Shown here: piece by piece, positions 15,944 through 23,120 of the stretch
How the letters are laid out: each line of letters opens with the position of its first letter
How positions within the stretch are numbered: the first letter of the stretch is position 1
From: Streptomyces scabiei 87.22
GTDB taxonomy: Bacteria > Actinomycetota > Actinomycetes > Streptomycetales > Streptomycetaceae
DNA: 64,000 nucleotides
Assembly (NCBI RefSeq): GCF_000091305.1
Contig: NC_013929.1
Location: 5,394,001-5,458,000, forward strand
Reading direction: 5' to 3'
The notes under the pieces: generated by a model
Told to the model about the DNA's origin: nothing
Database searches by the model: none
What the model saw: only the letters and a program-made list of their open reading frames with translations
Translations under genes and position numbers: made by a program

Positions 15944-18037
15944 CTACTCGCCGTCCTCGGCAGCCGGGATGTCCTCCCTGCGGAGGCCCTTGGCGCCGCC
16001 GCAGCACTCCCGGATGGTGAGCTGACGGGTGGACACCTTGAACGGCTTCAGGGCCGCCGAGAGCGCGGTGGAGGCCCCGGCGGCGTCCATCTCCGTCCAC
16101 GGCCGGTAGAGGTCGGGCCGGTAGGCGGCGAGGGCTTCGACGAGCCGGTGGGAGTGCACTGACTCGACGCCGTCGGGCCAGATGGCGCGGACGTGGTCGA
16201 CGACCGTCTCGACGTCCAGCTCCTCGACGGTCGCGCCGACGGACTGCCCGGACAGGGTGCCGGCGGCCGTCCGCAGCGCCAGAGCCCGCTTCCCGATCTC
16301 CTCGGCCTCGGTCTGCTTGATGAACGCGGCCCGGACGGTGATCCCTTCGCGGCCTCGGGCGAGGATGCCGGTGCCCTGCTCGTCGACGGAGATGTCGGTG
16401 GCCCTGAGGCCGCGGTCGTAGGCGCCGGTGCCCAGCACGTTGTTGTTGGCGCGCCAGTCCATGACGGCGAGGCACAGGCGGGTGCCGACCGAGCTGGAGA
16501 CGGAAGACGGCAGCGACGGGGCGTCGGGGTTCTGGGTGAGGAGGATGAGGATGATGCCGTAGGCGCGGCCCTTCTTGATCAGGCGCGTGGCGAGGGCGGC
16601 GGCCTCCTCCTTGTACTCGGCGTGGGTGAACAGCTCCTGCACCTCGTCGATGACGATGACGCGCGGGCCGAGGTCCTGCTCGGGGTACTTCTCGGCGAGC
16701 GCGCGGGTGACCTTGCGGCCCTCGGGGACCTCCGATGCGGGCAGGCTCTTGATGAACTTCGCGCGACGCTGGTACTCGGCGATCCCCGACCGCATCCCGG
16801 CGAGACCGGCCTCCAGGTCCTCGTCTTCGTCGCCGGAGACGTACCGGTGGCAGATCGGCTTGACGGAGTCGAGGTCACCCGAGCCCTTCAGCTCGTAGAT
16901 CCACAGTTCGGCGGTGGGGTCGAGGGCGACGCCGAGGACGATGGCGAGGGCGCAGGAGGTCTTGCCGGAGCCGGGGATGCCTCCGACCAGCAGGTTCGAG
17001 TACATGAGAGTGATCTCGACGAGGTTGCCGCGCGGGTCGAAGCCGTAGGGCAGGGGCTGGTAGACGTCGGCCTGGCCCTCCTTCATGAGGGGCCACAGCT
17101 TCCGGCCGGCCTTCGCAGGGTCGCGCTGGGCGACCCACAGGACGAGGCGGCCGGGGTGGGCGGTGCGGTCCGCCTCGGGCCACACGGTGGAGATGGGCCG
17201 GCGCATGGCGGCGGCGAGGGCGGACCGCTTCTCCAGCACCGCGGTGGCCTCAACGCCCGGGGGCAGGTCGACTTCGGCGCGCCAGCCGGGGCCGTCGCGC
17301 ATGACCTCGGAGGCGAACTCGACGCCCTTGCGGCCCTTCTTGCCCTCGATGCCGATCGCGGCGAGCGCGTCGAAGACCTCGGTGGAGTCGAGGCGCCGCA
17401 TCACGTTGGTGGCGACGTAGCGGGTGATCAGGGGCCTGTCGCCTTTCTTCCCGGCAACGCCGACGAGCGCGGCCGCGGCGACGGCTGCGCTGATCGTCCA
17501 GCCGGGCACGAGGAAGGCGCTGACCAGGCTGGTGATGGATGTGGTGGTGGCGACGGCGAGGGAGGCGATGCGGCGCGGGCGGACGCGGCGGGAGTGCTCG
17601 CGCGAGAGGGCGAGCCACGCCTCGACGTCGGCGGCCGCGGCGGCCTTGGCCTCGACGGGGCGGGCTTCGGTGTCGGCGACCCAGCGGCCCCACCGGATGA
17701 CGAGGCGGCCGGCACCGCGGGGGGCGCGGAGCAGCAGGCGGGCTAGGTAGACGGGGGCGCGGAGGGTGTGGAAGGCGGCAACGTGCCCGTAGTAGCTGGC
17801 GGTCCAGCGGGCGGCGTTGGCGAACGCGTCCAGGCGGCGGAGGAAGGTGGGGACGACGGGCGGGGCCTCGGCGAGGTACGCCTGCCGTTCGGCGAGCCAC
17901 GTGCCCTCCGGGGCCTGCTCGGCGGGCGGGTCGACGGGGCGGGGTTCGGCGTCGTGGATGACGTCGATGATGGTCTCGGTGAGGGGGTCCGGGGTGTCGG
18001 CGGGTGCTTCCTTGTGGAGGCGGACGACGTTGCTCAT
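15944..18037 (-). CDS. FtsK/SpoIIIE-type DNA translocase (conjugative Tra-like)
   Basis: The 697-residue protein has a hydrophobic region at about residues 154-195 and Walker A GGIPGSGKTS at 352-361. Walker B VIVIDEVQEL is near 460, followed by LTQNPDAPSLPSS, the sensor region of FtsK translocases. A C-terminal basic wing may bind DNA. TraB/TraSA proteins of Streptomyces plasmids and AICEs share this layout and move double-stranded DNA between hyphae. Finding one in a prophage early region is unusual. It could instead serve phage DNA partition. Confidence 0.88.
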   Translation of the reverse strand: MSNVVRLHKEAPADTPDPLTETIIDVIHDAEPRPVDPPAEQAPEGTWLAERQAYLAEAPPVVPTFLRRLDAFANAARWTASYYGHVAAFHTLRAPVYLARLLLRAPRGAGRLVIRWGRWVADTEARPVEAKAAAAADVEAWLALSREHSRRVRPRRIASLAVATTTSITSLVSAFLVPGWTISAAVAAAALVGVAGKKGDRPLITRYVATNVMRRLDSTEVFDALAAIGIEGKKGRKGVEFASEVMRDGPGWRAEVDLPPGVEATAVLEKRSALAAAMRRPISTVWPEADRTAHPGRLVLWVAQRDPAKAGRKLWPLMKEGQADVYQPLPYGFDPRGNLVEITLMYSNLLVGGIPGSGKTSCALAIVLGVALDPTAELWIYELKGSGDLDSVKPICHRYVSGDEDEDLEAGLAGMRSGIAEYQRRAKFIKSLPASEVPEGRKVTRALAEKYPEQDLGPRVIVIDEVQELFTHAEYKEEAAALATRLIKKGRAYGIILILLTQNPDAPSLPSSVSSSVGTRLCLAVMDWRANNNVLGTGAYDRGLRATDISVDEQGTGILARGREGITVRAAFIKQTEAEEIGKRALALRTAAGTLSGQSVGATVEELDVETVVDHVRAIWPDGVESVHSHRLVEALAAYRPDLYRPWTEMDAAGASTALSAALKPFKVSTRQLTIRECCGGAKGLRREDIPAAEDGE

Positions 18038-18124
18038 GCTGGGGCTTCCTGCCTCTTACTGGGGTGGGAGGCCCGGGGGCGGCTCGCCGGCCTGGACAGT
18101 TGGACGGCCGTCCCCGGGGCGTGG

Positions 18125-18307
18125 CTACTTCTTGTTCTTGCGGCGGAGCGCCTGGCGCTCGATGCGCTCGACGCGGGCCTGCAGGTCGGAGATGTCGACG
18201 CCGTCCCCGCCCGCTCCGCGCTTGGCCATACGGGCGGTCAGGGCGATGACGCGGAGCTTCTCGCTGGTGGTGAAGTCCGCGAACCTGATGTCGGGGTTGT
18301 CGGCCAT
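18125..18307 (-). CDS. Small helical protein
   Basis: The 60-residue protein starts at ATG 18307 (MADNPDIRFADFTTSEKLRV) and ends in a charged helix, Lys-rich at the end. It stands directly before the FtsK gene in transcription order and may be a small transfer-accessory protein. No motif. Confidence 0.5.
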   Translation of the reverse strand: MADNPDIRFADFTTSEKLRVIALTARMAKRGAGGDGVDISDLQARVERIERQALRRKNKK

Positions 18308-18309
18308 GT

Positions 18310-18510
18310 TCAGGCCTCCGTCTCGGGCAGGGCGGCGGCGATGGCGGCGTGGGAGCGGGCGATGTCGGCCCACAGGGCGCCGACGGCGGCCAGGGGCGCG
18401 GCCTTGTTGTGGTTGTGGAAGTCGTGGGCGGCGTCCTCGGCTTCGCGGGCGAGTCCGGCCGCCCTGGTGGTGGCGGCGTCGGCCATGGCCAGTCGCTGTT
18501 CACGGTTCAC
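18310..18510 (-). CDS. Small Ala-rich helical protein
   Basis: The 66-residue protein (MNREQRLAMADAATTRAAGL) is predicted fully helical. It sits two bases from the next gene, which suggests coupled translation. Unknown function. Confidence 0.5.
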   Translation of the reverse strand: MNREQRLAMADAATTRAAGLAREAEDAAHDFHNHNKAAPLAAVGALWADIARSHAAIAAALPETEA

Positions 18511-18559
18511 GGTGTCCTCCTCGGACGGGCCGGGCTGTCCGGCCCCACCGCACCCCCGG

Positions 18560-18589
18560 GATCACTTTCGAGGCGCCGCGAAAGTGATC
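18560..18589. promoter_or_regulatory. 11-bp inverted repeat, operator or terminator
   Basis: GATCACTTTCG (18560-18570) and CGAAAGTGATC (18579-18589) form a perfect inverted repeat with an 8-base spacer between the 18611 and 18510 genes. The mixed A/T content is lower in GC than neighbours and more like a protein-binding site than a terminator. Confidence 0.45.
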
Positions 18590-18610
18590 ACCGGAGGACG
18601 GACGGGCAGG

Positions 18611-18910
18611 TCAGCGGGCCTTGTTGAAGTCGGCCCACATCGAGCGCAGGACGAGCGCAAGCAGCGCCACCGAGACGGCTCCGACCGCAACGGCGACGGC
18701 GAACAGCGAGGCGACCAGGCCGCCGGCGACGACCACCCCGCCGATCACGAGCCACTTCCTCGCGTCGAACTCCGGGCGCGCCTGGTGCTGGCACTGCTGC
18801 TGCGGCTGGTGGATCTGCTGGGCGGCGATGACGGCCGCGATCGCGCGCACCAGCTCGGTGTTGTCGGCGGCCTCCACCGCGTCCTGGGCGGCCTTCTCCA
18901 GGTCGCTCAT
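18611..18910 (-). CDS. Small membrane protein (Spd-like candidate)
   Basis: The 99-residue protein has a Gln/His-rich N-terminal half and a hydrophobic C-terminal half (residues about 54-92: VIGGVVVAGGLVASLFAVAV then VSVALLALVL), likely two membrane passes. Its start overlaps the preceding small gene. Streptomyces transfer operons carry small Spd membrane proteins for intramycelial spread, and the FtsK neighbour supports that reading. Confidence 0.58.
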   Translation of the reverse strand: MSDLEKAAQDAVEAADNTELVRAIAAVIAAQQIHQPQQQCQHQARPEFDARKWLVIGGVVVAGGLVASLFAVAVAVGAVSVALLALVLRSMWADFNKAR

Positions 18911-19083
18911 GCCGTCCACCCCCTGATGCGGCGGGTGATGCGCGGCCAGGCGATGACCCCGGCGGCGAACGCCAGGACGACCGGCTGAGACGCGACCGCG
19001 ACGGCCACGGCGAGGACGACGGAGGCGAGGGACGGGTAGGTGACGAGGAGCCCGAGGAGAGCGCCGAAGACGATGCGCATCAT
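18907..19083 (-). CDS. 58-residue membrane protein
   Basis: The frame starts at ATG 19083 (MMRIVFGALLGLLVTYPSLA) and is almost wholly hydrophobic, with a basic C-terminus (PRITRRIRGWTA). It overlaps its upstream neighbour (19080) and its downstream neighbour (18910) by 4 bases each, strong evidence that it is translated. It fits a small Spd-like transfer membrane protein. Confidence 0.62.
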   Translation of the reverse strand: MMRIVFGALLGLLVTYPSLASVVLAVAVAVASQPVVLAFAAGVIAWPRITRRIRGWTA

Positions 19084-20201
19084 GCGTATCCGCCCTCCAT
19101 CGGCTTGGCCGGGACTTCCGGCTGGGGCTTCTTCGCGGCCCGCGAGAGGGCGGTGCGGACGTAGGGCTCGGTGACGACGAGGCGCCGGTTGAGGGCGACG
19201 CGTTCGGCGATCTCGCGGGCGGATGCGTCCGGGCCCAGAGAGGATGCGGCCTCGACGACGGCCGCCTCCATAGTGACCGGCTCCAGGGCGGCGACAGGGT
19301 CACTGACCTGCTGATGCGCGGGCGTATCAGGCCGGTCCACTTCGTATTCGTCGGGCCGGTGGCCGAGGACGACGGCGACCTGCACGGCGTCGACGACGAC
19401 CCCGTAGGAGACGAGGAGGGAGGCCAGCTCGGGCGGGGGCGCATCAGGGTGCGCATCCGCTGCGATCCGGATCACCTCGGCGGGGTCCATCTCGGCGAAC
19501 TTCTCCCGCAGTACGGCCTGCGCCGACCGGGTCGGGGCGGGACTGGCCTCCTTCTGGGAGGGCTGTCCGCCGTACATGGTGGCGAGGGCCGCATCAGCTC
19601 CCTCGCGGACGCGGACGCGCTGGACGTCGACCAGGCCGGCGCCGAGTTCGGTGTCGCCGACGCCGACGTACTTCGCCAGCTGCCAGTACCGGCGGACGGC
19701 GAGCTTGCGCCGGAACTGGCCGGGGTGCCCGTCGGCGACGGCGCGCTGGAAGGCCAGTTGCCGGGCGGCGTCGGCGTTGCGGCGCATCACCTCGGCGTCG
19801 ACGCCGGTGCGGTAGACGACGATGCTGCGGGCAATGAACCCGAGGCCCTCGGCGGCGCCGGACATGGCGAGCGGGGTGACCGCGTACACGGCGGCTTCGC
19901 GGACGTCGGTGGCGATGGTGATGCCGATGCCGCTGGCGGACAGCGGGGCGAGCCACATCCCGCCGCGGACGACGGCAGGGGAGGGCTGGCCGAGCATGGT
20001 CCGGCCGAGCATCACCATCGCGAGGATGAGGGTGAGGCCTTCACCGGCGGCGACGACACCGGCCGCGGTGGCCTGGCGGTGGAATTCGGCGACGGCGTTG
20101 GAGTAGGTGCCCCAGGCGCCGAACGCGCCGACGACGACCATCAGGCCGGCGGCCGTGCCGAGCACTCCGGCCTGCCCCTTGGTGAGTTCGCGGGTGGTCA
20201 C
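19080..20201 (-). CDS. Multi-pass membrane protein with helical cytoplasmic tail (transfer-associated)
   Basis: The 373-residue protein has four hydrophobic segments within residues 8-135 (AGLMVVVGAFGAWGTYSN; GEGLTLILAMVMLG; MWLAPLSASGIGITIA; and VTPLAMSGAAEGLGFIA). The helical tail contains a probable HTH at the end (SAREIAERVALNRRLVVTEP). DUF2637/Spd-like membrane proteins with this layout accompany FtsK translocases in AICEs. It is coupled to the DUF6907-like gene upstream. Confidence 0.65.
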   Translation of the reverse strand: MTTRELTKGQAGVLGTAAGLMVVVGAFGAWGTYSNAVAEFHRQATAAGVVAAGEGLTLILAMVMLGRTMLGQPSPAVVRGGMWLAPLSASGIGITIATDVREAAVYAVTPLAMSGAAEGLGFIARSIVVYRTGVDAEVMRRNADAARQLAFQRAVADGHPGQFRRKLAVRRYWQLAKYVGVGDTELGAGLVDVQRVRVREGADAALATMYGGQPSQKEASPAPTRSAQAVLREKFAEMDPAEVIRIAADAHPDAPPPELASLLVSYGVVVDAVQVAVVLGHRPDEYEVDRPDTPAHQQVSDPVAALEPVTMEAAVVEAASSLGPDASAREIAERVALNRRLVVTEPYVRTALSRAAKKPQPEVPAKPMEGGYA

Positions 20202-20578
20202 CGGTCACCTCCGGCGAGGATCACCGTGAGCTGGTCGGCGAGATCGCGCAGCCGGTCGGCGTAGCCGTCGAGGGCTGCGGCGAGGCTGTACAGGCTGACG
20301 GGGTCCAGGGTCCGGCCGGGCGGGTACATCGAGACACCGACCGTCCGGCCGCCGAGGCCCGGGGTGACGAGCGTCGCGAACGGGGACTGTGCGAGGCCCG
20401 CGCTGATGACCTCCTCGCCGAGGAAGTCGAAGCGGACGTCCGGGCCCTTGTGGAGGATGTCGGCGCGGTGGGTGTCGGGCCGGTGGTCGTGGTGGCCGAC
20501 GCACCAGGCCGGGCAGGTCAGGGTGACCGGGCCGTGGTCGAGGGTGGGCAGCGTGATCAGACGGGGCGCGGTGCTCAC
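20198..20578 (-). CDS. DUF6907-like protein
   Basis: The 126-residue protein carries CPAWCVGHHDHRPDTHRADI, the Cys-x3-Cys/His-x2 pattern of DUF6907, which probably binds a metal. Such proteins occur almost only in Streptomyces integrative elements and phages. Function unknown. It overlaps genes on both sides by 4 bases. Confidence 0.7.
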   Translation of the reverse strand: MSTAPRLITLPTLDHGPVTLTCPAWCVGHHDHRPDTHRADILHKGPDVRFDFLGEEVISAGLAQSPFATLVTPGLGGRTVGVSMYPPGRTLDPVSLYSLAAALDGYADRLRDLADQLTVILAGGDR

Positions 20579-20943
20579 TGGCCTTCCTCCCGGGCGCGCT
20601 CGTCGGCGAGGAACGCGGCGACGGCGGGGAAGGCGCGGTCGACGGAGGCGCAGGCGGCCCTCTCGGCGGCCTCGGTCTCCTCGGCGCGGAGCCTGCCGCG
20701 GAGGAAGTCCGCGTTCCAGCCGATACCGTCCGGGTCCTCCTCCAAGGCGCCCTTGAGGGTGGCGCGGACCCAGTCGGCCCGGGTCTCCATCCGGCGGGCG
20801 TGCTCGGGGGTGTCGTGGGGGAGGGTGACGGCTTCGAGGACGGCTTCCAGCAGGTTGCGGAGGTCGCGGGCGTCGCCCGGGTTCTGCGTGGGGGTGGACG
20901 GGGAACTTGCGGGCGCGTCGGGGCGCACGGAAAGATCGGCCAT
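20575..20943 (-). CDS. Hypothetical protein, first gene of the transfer operon
   Basis: The 122-residue protein starts at ATG 20943, with AAGGAGT 6-7 bases upstream; a longer upstream start would run through the operator array. A disordered N-terminus is followed by helices (DARDLRNLLEAVLEAVTLPH). As first gene after the GGTGTCATGACACC operators it would be controlled by the small RHH protein. Confidence 0.6.
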   Translation of the reverse strand: MADLSVRPDAPASSPSTPTQNPGDARDLRNLLEAVLEAVTLPHDTPEHARRMETRADWVRATLKGALEEDPDGIGWNADFLRGRLRAEETEAAERAACASVDRAFPAVAAFLADERAREEGQ

Positions 20944-21046
20944 AGCCGACTCCTTGTCTTGAGCGTGGAGTTCGGTCAGGCCCTCGTTCGGTGTTCGTAG
21001 CACCGGCGGGGGCCGCTTCAGTTGTGGTGACAGGACCGCCGGGGCG

Positions 21047-21115
21047 GGTGTCATGACACCTACGTTAGACCCTGGTGTCATGACACCGCAAGGGCTAACC
21101 TCGGGGTGTCATGAC
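21047..21115. promoter_or_regulatory. Operator array: two perfect and one partial GGTGTCATGACACC
   Basis: Perfect 14-bp palindromes lie at 21047-21060 and 21074-21087, and an 11-base partial copy at 21105-21115, spaced 27 and 31 bases (about three turns). They fill the divergent promoter region between the 20943 gene (leftward) and the RHH gene at 21131 (rightward). TAACCT and TAACGT -10-like boxes lie between them. Confidence 0.75.
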
Positions 21116-21130
21116 GAGAGTGGAGAGCTG

Positions 21131-21304
21131 ATGCCGAACGTCGAGAAGACGCCCCGCCAGACGGTCCGCGTAGAGAAGGAACTGTGGGAGAAGGCGGGCC
21201 AGGCGGTCGGGCCCCGCAACCGCGGCGAGTCCATCCGCTCGTTTCTCCGCTGGCTCACGCATGAGACGGACGAGCTTCCCACACGCCCCGAGCCGCCGAA
21301 GTAG
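21131..21304 (+). CDS. Ribbon-helix-helix repressor candidate
   Basis: The 57-residue protein starts at ATG 21131 with GGAGAG upstream. The pattern TVRVEKELWEKAGQAVG, then RNRGESIRSFLRWL, is a beta strand plus two helices as in Arc/CopG-type RHH proteins. It is the only rightward gene in this stretch and faces three operator copies, so autorepression with control of the leftward transfer operon is the likely role. Its 3' end overlaps the convergent gene by 50 bases. Confidence 0.68.
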   Translation: MPNVEKTPRQTVRVEKELWEKAGQAVGPRNRGESIRSFLRWLTHETDELPTRPEPPK

Positions 21305-21920
21305 TCGCGCTCGGCTGGAGAGAATGCAGCTCCAACCAGGACTCGGGCGGGTACTCGCACCCGCACCACCGGCACTCCACCTTCGCCGTGCCCGCCGGCA
21401 CCCGCAGCACCGCACCACACACGACACCGTCCTCGTACACGGCCGGACAGTTCCCCAGCCGCAACGACCGCTCCGGCGGGTTGACGATGGAGATGCCGTC
21501 CCGCTCCAGGCCGCGGATCTCCTCCGCGAACGCGCCCGCCATCGGCCAGCTCGCCGCGATCCAGTCGAGGTTCATGGACAGGGCCCGGGCAGCGACGGCG
21601 ATCCGCCGCTCCACGGTGCCCTCGATGGCGGGCTCGCCCCAACCGCGGTCGGCCTGCATGGCCGAGCGCCAGTCCTCCAGGACGCCGACCATGCCGCCGG
21701 GGCCGCGGAGGTTGAACGCGGGCTCGGCGATCGGCAGGGGCGCCTCGGCGGGCCGGGACCGGCCGAACTCCGGGCGGCGGCCGGACGGCTGGAGGAACGC
21801 GGCGAGGGCCTCGTACAGGTGGGGCATTCGGTCGAGGCGTTCGGCGAGGGCGAGCGTGTCGCCGGGGCACAGGTAGCCGTGCTCCAGGTCGCGGTCGCAC
21901 AGTCCGCAGCTGGCCGTCAC
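21255..21920 (-). CDS. Cys-rich hypothetical protein
   Basis: The 221-residue protein starts at GTG 21920. An N-terminal CGLCDRDLEHGYLC and a C-terminal CRWCGCEYP suggest one or two zinc sites at the ends, with a helical middle. Proteins with this CGLC start are common in Streptomyces phages and integrative plasmids and are thought to bind nucleic acid. No enzyme motif is visible. Confidence 0.6.
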   Translation of the reverse strand: MTASCGLCDRDLEHGYLCPGDTLALAERLDRMPHLYEALAAFLQPSGRRPEFGRSRPAEAPLPIAEPAFNLRGPGGMVGVLEDWRSAMQADRGWGEPAIEGTVERRIAVAARALSMNLDWIAASWPMAGAFAEEIRGLERDGISIVNPPERSLRLGNCPAVYEDGVVCGAVLRVPAGTAKVECRWCGCEYPPESWLELHSLQPSATTSAARGVWEARPSHA

Positions 21921-22084
21921 GCGCGGACCTTCTCTCGTGTGGCTTCGAGCTGGGCCCAAGCGGCACGCGCGGCCTTACGGTCGCGGCGGTCGTCGCGGAA
22001 CCCGAAGGCGACCTGGACGAGCAGCATCAGGTCCATGCCCACGGCGATGCCGATGAACAACAGCTGGAGTTCGTGGTCGGTCAT
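21917..22084 (-). CDS. 55-residue single-pass membrane protein
   Basis: The frame begins MTDHELQLLFIGIAVGMDLM, one transmembrane segment followed by a strongly basic cytosolic tail. It overlaps the next gene by 4 bases (GTGA) and follows the SSB gene by 9 bases. It is real by coupling but of unknown function. Confidence 0.58.
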   Translation of the reverse strand: MTDHELQLLFIGIAVGMDLMLLVQVAFGFRDDRRDRKAARAAWAQLEATREKVRA

Positions 22085-22093
22085 GGTCGTCTC

Positions 22094-22618
22094 CTAGAAG
22101 GGGGGCTCGTCGGAGGGTCCGGCGCCCTGGGCCGCGGGCTGCTGCTGTTGCGCGCCACCCCATCCGCCACCCTGCTGGCCGCTGGAGGGCTGGGCTGTGG
22201 CCCACGGGTCGGGTGTTCCATTTGAAACACCTGCCTGCCGCTGGCCGCCGCCCGGCGGGTTCTTCTCGACCTTCGCCGTAGCGCGGGCGAGCGTCGGCCC
22301 GACCTCGTCGACGTCCAGCTCGTACACAGTCCGCTTCACGCCCTCGCGGTCCTCATACGACCGCTGCTTCAGCCGGCCCTGGACGATGGCCCGCGTGCCC
22401 TTGGCGAGAGACTCGGCGACGTTCTCGGCGGCCTGCCTCCACACCGAGCAGGTGAGGAACAGCGGGTCGCCGTCCTTCCACTCGTTGGTCTGCTTGTCGT
22501 AGACGCGCGGGGTGGAGGCGATGCGGAACTTGGCGACGGCGGCGCCGGCCGGGGTGAAGCGGAGTTCGGGGTCGTCGACCAGGTTGCCGACGACGGTGAT
22601 GACGGTCTCTCCGGACAT
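22094..22618 (-). CDS. ssb: Single-stranded DNA-binding protein
   Basis: The 174-residue protein has an OB-fold at residues 1-112 ([55 protein letters not shown]). A Gln/Gly-rich linker leads to the acidic tip DEPPF, the standard SSB interaction tail. It supports replication next to the primase/helicase and the presumed origin. The start overlaps the stop of the upstream small gene. Confidence 0.92.
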   Translation of the reverse strand: MSGETVITVVGNLVDDPELRFTPAGAAVAKFRIASTPRVYDKQTNEWKDGDPLFLTCSVWRQAAENVAESLAKGTRAIVQGRLKQRSYEDREGVKRTVYELDVDEVGPTLARATAKVEKNPPGGGQRQAGVSNGTPDPWATAQPSSGQQGGGWGGAQQQQPAAQGAGPSDEPPF

Positions 22619-22863
22619 CAGTGGGTCTCCTTCGCGGGGTCGTGTGAGGGCCGGTACACGATGTGCCGGCCGTGCTGCTGGAAGGCGGCCTCGTCGAGGA
22701 CGATCGGCGGTACGCAGACGCCGCCGTTCACGACGGGCAGCAGGGTGTCCTCGCCGGCGGAGGTCGTGGCGGGCTTCCATGCGATGACGGGGTCGAGGTC
22801 GGTCTCTCCGTCGATGTGCTCGGACACGTACCAGCCGGGGGCGGCGGGGATGAAGTCGGGCAT
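22618..22863 (-). CDS. Small hypothetical protein before SSB
   Basis: The 81-residue protein starts at ATG 22863 ([20 protein letters not shown]) with GAGG upstream. It has a beta-type body. It is the first gene after the candidate origin and is coupled to ssb. Similar short proteins are frequent in Streptomyces phages. Function unknown. Confidence 0.6.
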   Translation of the reverse strand: MPDFIPAAPGWYVSEHIDGETDLDPVIAWKPATTSAGEDTLLPVVNGGVCVPPIVLDEAAFQQHGRHIVYRPSHDPAKETH

Positions 22864-22885
22864 TGCCTCTCCTCGGGATCGATCA

Positions 22886-23120
22886 GGGGGACAGGGGGGA
22901 CAGGGGGGACGCTGTTTGTCCCCCCCTCCCTCGCGCGCCATGCGAGTCAAGAAATAGTTGATCTTGATCTTTTATTAGTGCTGGTCAGAGGCTTGCTTGC
23001 GGCTGAGATAGTTGAGCAGCGGAACGAGTTTTTTGCTGTCCCCCGGGAGAGACGGGGGGACAGATCGTGTCCCCCCTCCCGGATGTCCCCCCCTCTGTCC
23101 CCCCTCACGACGGGGGGACA
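22886..23120. repeat. Ten G5-6ACA repeats around an AT-rich core: candidate origin of replication
   Basis: Copies of GGGGGGACA or its complement TGTCCCCCC begin at 22886, 22894, 22903, 22917, 23037, 23054, 23068, 23084, 23096 and 23112, in both orientations. Between the two clusters, 22945-23035 is much richer in A/T than the surroundings. The array lies between the primase/helicase gene, whose last codons enter it, and ssb. Iterons beside an AT-rich melting region are the standard layout of a plasmid-type origin. Confidence 0.55.

Noticed and set aside
22886-23120. CRISPR array
   Set aside because: Repeats are 8-10 bases, in both orientations, with irregular spacing and no cas genes.
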